DNA of 64,000 nucleotides. It comes from Mycolicibacterium brumae (GTDB lineage Bacteria; Actinomycetota; Actinomycetes; Mycobacteriales; Mycobacteriaceae). The position numbers and the translations under genes were made by a program. This document shows positions 8,687 through 17,900 of the stretch, piece after piece. The notes beneath the pieces are model-generated. The model did no database searches, was not told the DNA's origin, and saw only the letters and a list, made by a program, of their open reading frames with translations. Location of the stretch: positions 2,976,001 through 3,040,000 of the forward strand of contig NZ_CP104302.1 of assembly GCF_025215495.1 (NCBI RefSeq), read 5' to 3'. Positions within the stretch are counted from its first letter, which is position 1. Every line of letters begins with the position of its first letter.

Positions 8687-9729
8687 AGCCCTCGATCATC
8701 GGACTCGTCAAAGTCGATCGGGATGGTCTCGTTGAACCGGGGATGGATCTGGTCAAGTCGCTCCATGAAGGTCTTCCAGTCCGGGCTCATCTTCATCATC
8801 GTGACCACCGAACCCAGGTGCTCGCGAAGCTGGGGATAGCCGCGGTTTCCCGTAAGTCGTTGGAAAAGCTTGTCTTTTGGCTTGCCGGTAGATCCTTTGC
8901 GCTGAACTCTTTTGAGTTCTTCGAGCACTCCGGGGGCGATGCGCCTATAGACGATGTCGTTGGTCAGATGGCCGAAATACTGCGGCCGCTTCACCGATTC
9001 ATGCGGATAGTCGAGGCCCTTCAGCCGGAAGATCTGCTCGTAGTAGTCGGGCGGAAAGGTTCTCACCCAGGCCTGTAATTCCTTGTCTACGTAGGCTTCC
9101 AAGATCTTTGCGAGGGCGTCCCGCGCACGAACTTCCTGGTAGCCCGTCACTTCATCGACCAGCGCGATGATGCCCACCTGGGCAAGGCCGCGGACGACTA
9201 TCTCGGCCTGGCGAGCGATATGCTCCTGCGTTGGCGGCAGCGTGTTGGCTTCCCTTGCCTTCAAGTAGAGCTCGCACACGTCCGGCAGCAGCTCAGCGCG
9301 GTATCCGTATGCCCTGCCCCCTCCGGGCCGTTGAAATAGGACTGGCTGGCTTGCGCCGATGATCTCGTCACTGATGTAGGGCCGAAGGCTCTGGCTCCGG
9401 AGGAACAGTGGCAGCGCATCATCAGCTGCGCGGCCGCCTGACGGATAGCGAGTACGGCCAATAGCCCGCATGAACGAAGCCTGGGTGATCAGCCGCGTTC
9501 CGTCTTCAAGCACATAACACTCGATGTCGACACCGCCAACCGACAGTTGCCGATCGGCCGACCCTGCAACCACGGGTTGAGCAGTTGCGCTCCAACGCTG
9601 CTTCGCAGCGTCCCGGGCGATCGCCGACCGCTGTTCAGGCGTGAGGCTCTTCGCCCTGGCGACACCTCCGGCTCGCTTACCGCTGCCGCCAGCCTGACCT
9701 ATGCTTGCAGGATCATGCTTGCTTTCCAT
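8683..9729 (-). CDS. P63C domain-containing protein
   Basis: This 348-aa protein has a C-terminal segment (about 235-330) including FPPDYYEQIFRLKG, QYFGHLTNDIVYRRIAPG and ELKRVQRK...DKLFQ, which I recognise as the P63C domain, named from phage and mobile-element proteins of unknown function. The N-terminal half contains SLTPEQRSAIARDAAKQRW, a basic helical segment often seen in these proteins, then a region (YVLEDGTRLITQASFMRAIG) resembling an ORF6N/KilA-like start. A frame extends further upstream to 10161 but it overlaps another gene, so I chose ATG 9729 (MESKHDPAS). It lies behind a cluster of ATGCTTGCA sites that probably mediate autoregulation. Confidence 0.75.
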   Translation of the reverse strand: MESKHDPASIGQAGGSGKRAGGVARAKSLTPEQRSAIARDAAKQRWSATAQPVVAGSADRQLSVGGVDIECYVLEDGTRLITQASFMRAIGRTRYPSGGRAADDALPLFLRSQSLRPYISDEIIGASQPVLFQRPGGGRAYGYRAELLPDVCELYLKAREANTLPPTQEHIARQAEIVVRGLAQVGIIALVDEVTGYQEVRARDALAKILEAYVDKELQAWVRTFPPDYYEQIFRLKGLDYPHESVKRPQYFGHLTNDIVYRRIAPGVLEELKRVQRKGSTGKPKDKLFQRLTGNRGYPQLREHLGSVVTMMKMSPDWKTFMERLDQIHPRFNETIPIDFDESDDRGL

Positions 9730-9775
9730 GGCGATTACATTAACAGTGCAAGCATCACAATGGCGCATGCTTGCA
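9701..9775 (-). promoter_or_regulatory. ATGCTTGCA operator cluster of the P63C operon
   Basis: The 9-mer ATGCTTGCA occurs at 9701-9709 and 9767-9775, its reverse complement TGCAAGCAT at 9747-9755, and an 8-base match at 9715-9722. The copies at 9747-9755 and 9767-9775 form a perfect inverted repeat with an 11-bp spacer just upstream of the start codon; the other two lie in the first codons of the gene. This spacing suggests an operator bound by a dimer, possibly the P63C protein itself. Confidence 0.55.
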
Positions 9776-9879
9776 TTTGAACGCGTGTCGCAACTGCCTG
9801 CACTCAGGCCCTCGTCCCCACACGACGCCGTAGATTGAGTGCTTTTCAACAACTCAACGTCAGCTGCCACACTGGTGGT

Positions 9880-10359
9880 GTGAGTTGGGGTGAGGTCGTG
9901 CTGGCAGCGTCCACCGTGGTGGTGCCCGGTGCCATCGGCGCGGGAGCAACCCTCGCGGTGCAGCGGCTCGCCAACCGTGCCCAATCGGCCCATTCCCGTG
10001 CCAACCGGAGGATGCAGAAACAGGCGGAGCTGCGGGAGGCGATACATGAATTCCTTGACGCCGTGCAGGAAGCCGAGTCGTTCGCCGACCCTGCCAGTGT
10101 GACCGGCAGCGACCGTGCCGACAGTGCGGCCAGAAGGAGTGTCCGCAACACCCTCCTGCACCGGATGTGGTTCCGCAAGCGGGCGCTTGAGGTGGTCGCA
10201 GGTGACGAGTTGGAAATGGCAGCGGAGACCCTGACCGTGACCATGCGCGACGTGATGTTCGGCAATCTGCCCGAAGGTCAGGACATGTGGGAGTGCCTGG
10301 ACGGTCCCCGAACCGCGTTCCTACGCAGTGCACACGCTGCGTTATACGACGAGGATTAG
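9880..10359 (+). CDS. Hypothetical protein with one N-terminal membrane segment
   Basis: This 159-aa protein starts at GTG 9880. The start VSWGEVVLAASTVVVPGAIGAGATLAV is a hydrophobic segment (about 5-27), which I read as a signal anchor. The rest is a charged helical cytoplasmic domain (HSRANRRMQKQAELREAIHEFLDAVQEAE, then a second helical region around GDELEMAAETLTVTMRD). I do not recognise a family. Such small anchored helical proteins are common in mycobacterial genomes. It is divergent from the P63C operon and may share control sequences with it. Confidence 0.65.
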   Translation: MSWGEVVLAASTVVVPGAIGAGATLAVQRLANRAQSAHSRANRRMQKQAELREAIHEFLDAVQEAESFADPASVTGSDRADSAARRSVRNTLLHRMWFRKRALEVVAGDELEMAAETLTVTMRDVMFGNLPEGQDMWECLDGPRTAFLRSAHAALYDED

Positions 10360-10491
10360 GTTCGCTCCGGTAATGGTTCTCTGCCCTTCGGTGGACGCCA
10401 CCCCGTATTCCCACATTAGCGGGCACGGTGAGCTTTCGCGATCAACAGCAAGACGCTGCATCCGCTAGTGACAGGCTGATAACCTCCCGCC

Positions 10492-10824
10492 ATGAGGGGA
10501 TTTCTCGCAGGGTGCGCGCTCGTAGTCGGGGTGGGGCTGTTGGCTGCGCCGCCGGCATCAGCCACAACCATCGAGGAGATGGTGAACAACTCCGGGGCTC
10601 GGGAGAGTCCGTTCTGGAGCTATATGGCCGACAACGGCTTCGGCTATCTGGACGCGCAGCGGGTCAGCAACGACAGCAAGATCGTCTGCGCGAACCGGCA
10701 GGCTGGCGTAACCCCCGCACAGATCACCGGGTTGCTCGAATCTCGCGGCTACACGAACACCGAGGCGCAAGGCATCGTGGCGGCGGAACAGGCGTCGAGC
10801 ACCTCGGTGCACTCAGTCTGCTGA
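10492..10824 (+). CDS. Secreted DUF732-type protein
   Basis: This 110-aa protein has a clear Sec signal peptide (MRGFLAGCALVVGVGLLAAPPASA, cleavage after about residue 24). The mature part has the layout of mycobacterial DUF732 proteins: FWSYMADNGFGYLD, a cysteine in KIVCANRQAG, AQITGLLESRGYTNTEA, and a final cysteine that could pair with the first. DUF732 proteins are small exported proteins of unknown role found mainly in mycobacteria. The gene converges on the alpha/beta hydrolase, with a 12-bp overlap at the 3' ends. Confidence 0.8.
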   Translation: MRGFLAGCALVVGVGLLAAPPASATTIEEMVNNSGARESPFWSYMADNGFGYLDAQRVSNDSKIVCANRQAGVTPAQITGLLESRGYTNTEAQGIVAAEQASSTSVHSVC

Positions 10825-12660
10825 TCGCGGACGCAGGACAATCCGGCCCTTCGGACCCCCACTGGAAGGTCCAGAAGATTGTTCAGGATCATTGCCCGCG
10901 GGGACCGTGAGCGCCGCACCGAGCTCCTTGTCGACGACAAACCCCAGTAGCTTCGTCACGGCATCCTGCGCCGCGCGCAGTTGGTGAATCCGCGGCGTCT
11001 TGGAATCACTGAATGCCTCAAGACGATTGAGCTCTGCAGATATCTGGGTCTCCAGAAAGACCAACTGCGGCCAAAGCTCGGTGTCGTTCGCAATGTCCAG
11101 CCGTTTGAGGGCGTACTCCGCGGAGACGCGCAGCGTGAGGTGCGTGACGCTTAATGTGAAGATCTCGGCACTCGAACCACCGAGGGCAGCCCCCGTCACT
11201 ACACCGGCGCCGCTAGCTGCCAAGGCACCGATAGTGGTGATGCCTCCCATCATGCCACCAGGACCGAGTGCTGCCAGACCGCCTGTGATAGCGGCACCCC
11301 CGAATGCTGTTGCAGGAGCGGCCATAGCGAGGCCAATGGGTCCGGCAGCGATCAGCGCCAATCCGGCTGCAGCCACGCCGATACGTCCCCACGGAATCCC
11401 CCCGGTGCGCTTCAAGAGGTCGTCTACCTCGGAGAGAGCTTCTGCGATATGGGTGGCGACTCCAGGTTGAAATCCGAGGTTGATCACCATGGTTTTCAGC
11501 GCGGCCTTGGGAGCATCGCCGGCATCGATCTCGTAGGGATCCACAAAGTTCGTTGTCGTCAGGTTGGTCAAGGTGACAACGGCTTCGCGCAGTTCGAGTC
11601 GGTTGGGCAAATCGGGCGTTCGGCCTTCAATGATGGATTGCAGTTCGGCGGGTATCGGCTGACCGGATGCGGCCATTTGCTCAAGCTGGGATGCAAAGTC
11701 ATCTCGAATGACCTTCAGCGCGTCTTCATAGCGCTGTGCCCGGTCAGTGTCTTTGATGTTCTTTGCGATGCAGTCCGCGAAACGCAGTTTGATCAACGTC
11801 AAGAGCTGATCATCGGTTAGTCTGACCGCGAGCGCGCGGGAGGCAACTACGGCTTCCTTGGACGGGTACAAAGAATTGGCCACCAATCCAGCGACCGCCG
11901 GATGGCTGAGATAGCGGTCGGAACCGTGTTGGTCTAAGCCAGCGATGTTCACTGCGCAATCTTGAGCACCAGGAAAGACCGAAGTGAGTCCACGGCCCAT
12001 CGTGACGATGTCCCGAGGACTGAAAAAGTTGGCCCAGTCGAGCACAGAACCATAGGGGAACTTCTTCAACAACCGCTCGCTCCCACGATGCAGCGCATCG
12101 CTATTCGCGGGGCTGCCAATGGTGATGAATCGCTGCACTTTAAGGTCGACAGGCAAATGATCGAGCAAGTCGATGGCGATGACGCTACCCAGGCTGTGCC
12201 CGATAAGGAGAATCTTTCCCCTAGCAGGAACCTGATCGAGGATGTAACGCAAGATCGCGCCCCGCAACCCATCGTTGGTCACGTACCGCCGAACTTGGGC
12301 GAGGTTCATCGCAGACAAATGGTCAACGCCGAAAGCATGCGCGGCATTCATGAACGGCTTGGGCACGCTGTTGAAACCGAACGGCACGGCGTCGGGCTCG
12401 TCCTGCAGCATTCGGTAGACAGCAGCCTGACGTCGCTCGAATTCACGGCGACTCCGGTCGTCGTTCTTCACTCTGTAAGTGATGTCCGGCATCTTCGCCG
12501 AAATGCCCTCGGTCGCCAGGAACGAATCGTACCTAGGCGCAATCACCTGGCTTTCGTCTATGCGCGGATGGCCCGCGGATTCCAGCGCGTTGTTCAGCCC
12601 ACGCAGCCAGTCACGATTGGGATCCCCATCCCCAATTCCGTGCAGAAATACGATCTTCAT
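10813..12660 (-). CDS. Alpha/beta hydrolase with Gly/Ala-rich hydrophobic segment
   Basis: This 615-aa protein begins MKIVFLHGIGDGDPNRDWL, the oxyanion-hole start of a lipase-like alpha/beta hydrolase. The nucleophile elbow GHSLGSVIAIDLL lies near residue 153. The second half contains about 75 hydrophobic, Gly/Ala-rich residues (about 421-497: IGVAAAGLALIAAGPIGLAM... GGLAALGPGG ... GAGVVTGAALGG), which look like membrane-inserting hairpins, then a helical tail. ATG 12660 has a good ribosome-binding site (GAAAGG). It is the last gene of the DISARM-like operon, 70 bp after the UvrD-type helicase. A membrane-directed lipase effector is a plausible inference, but it is unproven. Confidence 0.8.
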   Translation of the reverse strand: MKIVFLHGIGDGDPNRDWLRGLNNALESAGHPRIDESQVIAPRYDSFLATEGISAKMPDITYRVKNDDRSRREFERRQAAVYRMLQDEPDAVPFGFNSVPKPFMNAAHAFGVDHLSAMNLAQVRRYVTNDGLRGAILRYILDQVPARGKILLIGHSLGSVIAIDLLDHLPVDLKVQRFITIGSPANSDALHRGSERLLKKFPYGSVLDWANFFSPRDIVTMGRGLTSVFPGAQDCAVNIAGLDQHGSDRYLSHPAVAGLVANSLYPSKEAVVASRALAVRLTDDQLLTLIKLRFADCIAKNIKDTDRAQRYEDALKVIRDDFASQLEQMAASGQPIPAELQSIIEGRTPDLPNRLELREAVVTLTNLTTTNFVDPYEIDAGDAPKAALKTMVINLGFQPGVATHIAEALSEVDDLLKRTGGIPWGRIGVAAAGLALIAAGPIGLAMAAPATAFGGAAITGGLAALGPGGMMGGITTIGALAASGAGVVTGAALGGSSAEIFTLSVTHLTLRVSAEYALKRLDIANDTELWPQLVFLETQISAELNRLEAFSDSKTPRIHQLRAAQDAVTKLLGFVVDKELGAALTVPAGNDPEQSSGPSSGGPKGRIVLRPRSAD

Positions 12661-12730
12661 CGATAACCTTTCAATGAGATTCGGTACCTCACGAGCAGCA
12701 AGTGGGTTGACGCCGTCCGACCACCACCTC

Positions 12731-14941
12731 CTACTCCCCCAACAACTCCGACTTCTTCCCACTCCACGTCACCACCAGCGCATCCCGCGCACGACTGCTG
12801 GCGACGTATAGAAGTGACCGCTCACGCAGCATCGCTTCCGACCGCTCTTCCTCAGCCACAGAACGAAGCGTCGCCGGAGACGGGACATGCTTGTCGTCAG
12901 CACCTGCCAACACCACGCGGGAGAACTCCATGCCTTTGGCACGGTGCATGGTCATCACCAACGGCTGGCCGGCTGTCGCTGCACCTTTATCGAGAGCACG
13001 CGCGGTCACCCCACGTTCACCGAGCCCCCGCACGAAGCGGTCCCGTTCCTCCTGGCTGCGGGTCAGAATAGCGATGCTCTCAGGCTGTACTACACCTTCG
13101 GCTAGCCACGCCTTGACCTTTGCCGCCACCGCTTCCAGCTCGTCCGCCATGTCGGAACACGGAATCAACTCGGGGACAGGACCATTACGGGCAGACCTGT
13201 AGTCGCTGGTCGACTCCGCACCCTGTTCCAGGTCGGTGTACTCCGCGCCTGACAGCACGCTCACTGCGAAGTGCAAGTTCTGCGCCGTGGTCCGGTAATT
13301 CAGGGTCAAGCGGCGCGATCGGCCAACGATCTTGATACCGAAGCGGCTCAACACAATTGGGCTGCCATAGATTCGCTGGTGAGAATCCTCCGCAATGAAG
13401 AGGTCGTTGGCCCCTTCCGCGACCAATGCCCGCAGCAATGCCCAGTGTGTGGCATGCAGGTCCTGCGCCTCATCGACGAGCACATGGTCAGCTAGGTAGG
13501 TGCCATCGGTCTCGGTCTTGATTCGCAACGCCTCGGCGACCAGGGCAAGCACCTCGGGGAAGCTGAGCGTCTCATCCATCTGGCTCTGTCGCCGGAACGC
13601 CTCGACCAGCTTCCACACCGCGATTCGTTGCGGTCGGCTCAGTCGGACTCCCCTGCCCGGCCGTGCGACCTTGGCGTACTGCTCCAGTGTGGTGATTCGG
13701 TTCGCGAGAACCACTGCCACATACTCGGATTCCAGGAAAGCCGGCGTCGCCAACGCGGAATCCAGGCCCGCATCGACACTTTGTGCGACATCACGCCACA
13801 CCGCATCCGCCGATGTCCGCTTGGCGCTGAATTCCAACGCGCTGCTGCCGAAGATCCGTTCACAGGCCGTGGGCACCAGGTCGCGGGACCGATCGAGCAC
13901 GGCTTTGCCCAGCGCGTCAATGCCGCCCACATACACCCCGGGGTCCCCCGGCCACTCGGCGATGCGCACGTTGGGGTCGAGGGCCAGCAGGTCGGTCTTG
14001 AGGCCCTGGGCGAGCGTTGAGTTAAAGGTTGTCAGGATGATCCGCGCCGACGGGTTGTCATGGGCGATCCGGCGTGCGCGGTGGATGGCTACCACGGTCT
14101 TGCCCGTGCCGGCTCCCCCGGACAACCGGAATGCGCCGCTGAAATCGGCATCGACGTACTTGCGCTGTTCGGGGTGTAGGAAGGTTCGCCAAGCGGCGAA
14201 GTCGCCGCCCTCGATCACACGCCGCAGCTCTTCGTTGTCCTCGATGAAGGCGAACTGCATCTTGGACGCGGGGCGTTCGAGCGCCTTGATGATCTGCTGG
14301 TTCTCGTCGAGGTTCGGATCGACAGGTTCCTTGGTGAAGCCGTGCTTATCGCGGATGTCATCGATGGAGATGCCGGTGGCCAGGTCGAGCAGCGCGCTGC
14401 CTTCCCAATCGAGGCCGTTGGCGGCGACCTCCAGCAGTTCGGATTCGTCCGCCGCCGCCATCGCCTTCGTGGCGAGCGCGGCGCCAATTCCCAGCCCGTC
14501 GGTGAGATCGGCTTGGCTGTAACCGAATCCGGCCAGGTAGGAGACGTCGGGCTTTGAAACCGGCACAGCGGGGGCCGAGACTTCCGCAGCGGCCGCGGGC
14601 GGCTCCCCGATCAACCCCTCCAACGTCCCGTTGATCGGGTTGACGCGCAGGGTAGCGCGCTCTGCGAGCTTGTTCGCCTCGTCGTGCGGCCAGGTTCCCA
14701 TGTAGATGTAGGTTGTTCCGCTGGACTTGTCGTCGACGCGAAACATGATCGCACGCCAGTACAGGTCCACGCGGCCGGTGCGCACCCGCGGATCGACCGC
14801 ACCCTTCATGGGTTCGATATGCAGACTCGGCTGGGTGTCGTCGACGTTGAGCTTCTCGAAGAAGTCGTAGACCTTGTTCTTTACCGAGCCGTCCAACTTG
14901 GACATCGTCTTGCTGTTCGACGCAATTACCAGGTTCGCCAC
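12731..14941 (-). CDS. UvrD/Rep-type SF1 helicase with RelE-like N-terminal domain
   Basis: This 736-aa protein has all SF1A helicase motifs: Walker A GGAGTGKT near residue 274, DEAQD near 487, NYRTTAQN (motif IV), MTMHRAKGMEFSRVV (motif V) and LYVASSRARDAL (motif VI). The first about 100 residues (VDLYWRAIMFRVDD...YIYMGTWPHDEANKLA) look like a ParE/RelE-type fold, a domain seen in front of some prokaryotic SF1 helicases. It starts with GTG 14941, the base next to the stop of the giant helicase, so the two are tightly coupled. In classical DISARM this position holds the PLD nuclease DrmC. Its role is probably DNA unwinding in the same defence complex. Confidence 0.85.
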   Translation of the reverse strand: MANLVIASNSKTMSKLDGSVKNKVYDFFEKLNVDDTQPSLHIEPMKGAVDPRVRTGRVDLYWRAIMFRVDDKSSGTTYIYMGTWPHDEANKLAERATLRVNPINGTLEGLIGEPPAAAAEVSAPAVPVSKPDVSYLAGFGYSQADLTDGLGIGAALATKAMAAADESELLEVAANGLDWEGSALLDLATGISIDDIRDKHGFTKEPVDPNLDENQQIIKALERPASKMQFAFIEDNEELRRVIEGGDFAAWRTFLHPEQRKYVDADFSGAFRLSGGAGTGKTVVAIHRARRIAHDNPSARIILTTFNSTLAQGLKTDLLALDPNVRIAEWPGDPGVYVGGIDALGKAVLDRSRDLVPTACERIFGSSALEFSAKRTSADAVWRDVAQSVDAGLDSALATPAFLESEYVAVVLANRITTLEQYAKVARPGRGVRLSRPQRIAVWKLVEAFRRQSQMDETLSFPEVLALVAEALRIKTETDGTYLADHVLVDEAQDLHATHWALLRALVAEGANDLFIAEDSHQRIYGSPIVLSRFGIKIVGRSRRLTLNYRTTAQNLHFAVSVLSGAEYTDLEQGAESTSDYRSARNGPVPELIPCSDMADELEAVAAKVKAWLAEGVVQPESIAILTRSQEERDRFVRGLGERGVTARALDKGAATAGQPLVMTMHRAKGMEFSRVVLAGADDKHVPSPATLRSVAEEERSEAMLRERSLLYVASSRARDALVVTWSGKKSELLGE

Positions 14942-17900
14942 CTACACCACTCCGTTCAACTTCAGCGCCGCCACGATTTGCGCGGGCTCCGGCGGGCACA
15001 GCGTCCAGCCATCGGCGTCGGCAGTCCCGTCGAGAACCACGCCGATATGTGCATCCGCCCACGCAAGGTCGATGACGTCGCCCTCGTCGGTTTCGTATCC
15101 GAGCACGGGCACCGCGGCACCGGACTCCGCCAACGCCCGGATGAGGTTACGTTCGACCTCCGACACGGCTTCGTCTAGAACTGCCTGCCACTCTGGCGAA
15201 AGCGTGGACTCCGCTGAGGTCTCGGTCGCCGTCAGCGGCGCCGCGTCGAGCAGCGTCCGGGTAGAGACCCGGCTATGGTCGCTGATACCGAACCAATTCG
15301 ACAGGCGCAACCACTCTTTCCACGCTTTGCCGTCCAGTGCTACCACCGCGGCGTCGCGGTCATCGACGGCGAGGATGGCGTGTGGGGCCTCCTTGGTGCT
15401 GCGAGCACCGGCGGTGACGGTCAGACCGCCGTCGGTCCATGCCCAGCACACCTCGGACCCACCGGGCGGGAACCCTCCGACACCGTCGAGCGCCGCCATC
15501 GCCGCGGCAGGGAGCGCGTCGACACCGGCCTTAACCCGGTTGTCCCCGCGCACGAACAGGTACGGCATCCAGGTACTCAACTGCCGCCAGGCATCGACGT
15601 CCGGTGCGACCATGAACTCCAGCAGCTGCGTCACCGGATCCTTGGACAACAACCGAACGAGCCCGGGCTGGACGTGGAATTGGCTGGTGACGATGCCAGC
15701 CGCTTTCTGGTCGAACCACGGCGGCTCGACTGACTCGGCGGACTTGAAGCGCTGCAGGTCGCCGTGGCTGAACGACCACACCAGGTAACCGGCCTTGCGC
15801 AGCGCAGCACGCTTGTCAGCGTCATCAGCGACCCGATTGCAGCCAGGGACCGCGTGGAAGGATCGGCCGTCGCCGAAGATGGCGATCTGGGGAATATCGG
15901 GGTCGGCCGTTTGCAGGACGAAGTCGGGTTTGACGAAGCCGAGCGAAACCTGCGGCCGCAATGACCATTTACGGGCCTTGGCGCCTTGCACGGTGATGGT
16001 GGCCGACGGGCCGTAGGTGCCGGGCTTCTCCGCCACCGCGGCGCCCATCGTCTTCACGCGTGCGATGAACGATGAGTAGAAGTCACGTTCCAGGAAGGAC
16101 TCGTCACTGACCGGTGTGACCGGTGGAGCCGTCTCGGTCACCTCGGCCGTCCAGTCGGCGAGATCCGGGGTGGCGTGTGATCCGATATCGAGAATGTCGT
16201 CGAGCAGGTTCAGCGCCGCCAACCGCGACACCTTGTCCATCTCGTGCGGTGCGGCGAACGGCAGCAGACAGCGGTGGCAGGCCAGTCGTTCCTCGTCACG
16301 GCAGGGGCATTCCCGCACGATGCGGCGTGCAGCCGCCAAGACGGCGAATACCTTGGTGTGGTCGGCGAACTCGGCAAGGTATCCGGTTCCTCCCGGGACC
16401 GTGTCGTGGATCAACAGGGCACGCCGGTCAGGTGCCCAGAGAGCGTCACTGATGGTGGCAACATCGAGGTGCTCGGGTGAACCGCCGATCACCTCACGCA
16501 GGCCGAGCATGATCGCTGCGGCCAGGCTGGGGTGGGCGAAGCTGTCGTACTCCATCTGCGGCGGCAGATGCAGCAGCACCCCCTGGGTACGCAGTCGCCG
16601 GGCGAGCGCGATATCGCGGACGTCTTCCGTGGGGGAATCGCGCAGCCGGCACCAGGTCCGGTGTTCGTAGCGGCTGTTGCGCCCGGCGTCACGGTCGAGT
16701 TGGCCGCACGACGCGCACAACCGGAACAATCCGCTGTTGGATTCCTGGCCGGCGATCATCCGCGGCTTGCCCTTGGAGGCGCGTCTGCCGAGGTTGATCC
16801 AGCGAATATCCAAGCGCCGCAAATATTCCGCACCGAACGCTGACGCGGAACGGAACCAGGTGGTGCCGACCTGAGTGGGGTCGACGTCAGCGGCGGTGAC
16901 GACGGTGTAGGGCTCGCGTTTGCGGTCATCGCGCAACTCGTTGATGGTGGCCTCGTCGCGGCGGACTTCGGCGGACACCCGGGTCATTTCGACGACGGGC
17001 AGATGCTGGCTGACATCGGCGATGGCGGTGCTGTGGCAGCGCGGGCAGGTCGTCGCCGGATCGGCGGCGATCCCGGACGGGCTGATGCCGGCCCAGCCGC
17101 ACTGCGGGCAGACCTGCCAGGCATGGATGTTCGATTCACCTGTGCCCAGGTCGACGGCGTCGATGGTCACGGCGAGGCCTTGGGCGTAGAAGGTGGCGCC
17201 GGGAGCGAGTTCGGTCAGCGCGACCCGGGAGCCCCGCTGGTAGCTCAGCTGTTCGCCCATGTAGTCGTTACTGTCCGGGTCAATCCAGGTGACCCCGACA
17301 TCGAGGGTGACCGCATCGTCGAGCAGCGTGTAATTGGGCAGCACGCCGTAGCGTTCCAGGACCGATATCCAGTAGTCGCGAGTGAGCGAGTTTATCTGGG
17401 CACCAAGCAGTTTACGTGATCCCCTCGCGATCTTGAGGGCGCGCCGGTCATCGTCCGTGGCTGCCGGCGAGGAGGCGCGGCGTTCGAACTCGGGCAGATC
17501 TGCTTCGACTGTGGCCAGCCGCTTGGTCAGTTCGTCGAGGTCGTGACGCCAGGCGTAGGACGCTGACAGTACTCGCTGGGTCAGTCCGCTGGGTCCGCCC
17601 TCCGGCGGTGCGCTGGCCCATGATCGCAACGCTGCGACGGCATCGGGGCTGAGGTGTTCGCCGAACTGATGTAGGAATCGGTCCAGCAGTATCTCCGATT
17701 CGGTGGCCGCGGTTTCCAGCAGCCGTGCGAGCCAGCCCTTTTCGCTGTCGTCGCCGAGAACCGACCGTGCATCCTTGGGCGGGTCGAGCTGCGGGTCGCG
17801 GGCGAACTGGTCGACGATATGGGCGACGTACTGGCGTTGCAGGATTTCCTCGGCGCTCAGGAAGGTCGCCGGCGGTCGGACGTCGCCCTGGATCACCGAC

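Noticed and set aside
9730..10161. Upstream extension of the P63C gene to a 492-residue frame
   Set aside because: The extension overlaps the coding-looking gene on the other strand, contains the palindromic operator and has no family similarity. ATG 9729 is a better start.
12661..12762. N-terminal extension of the alpha/beta hydrolase
   Set aside because: It overlaps the end of the helicase gene and lacks homology. MKIVFLHGIGD at 12660 is a canonical hydrolase start with a good ribosome-binding site.
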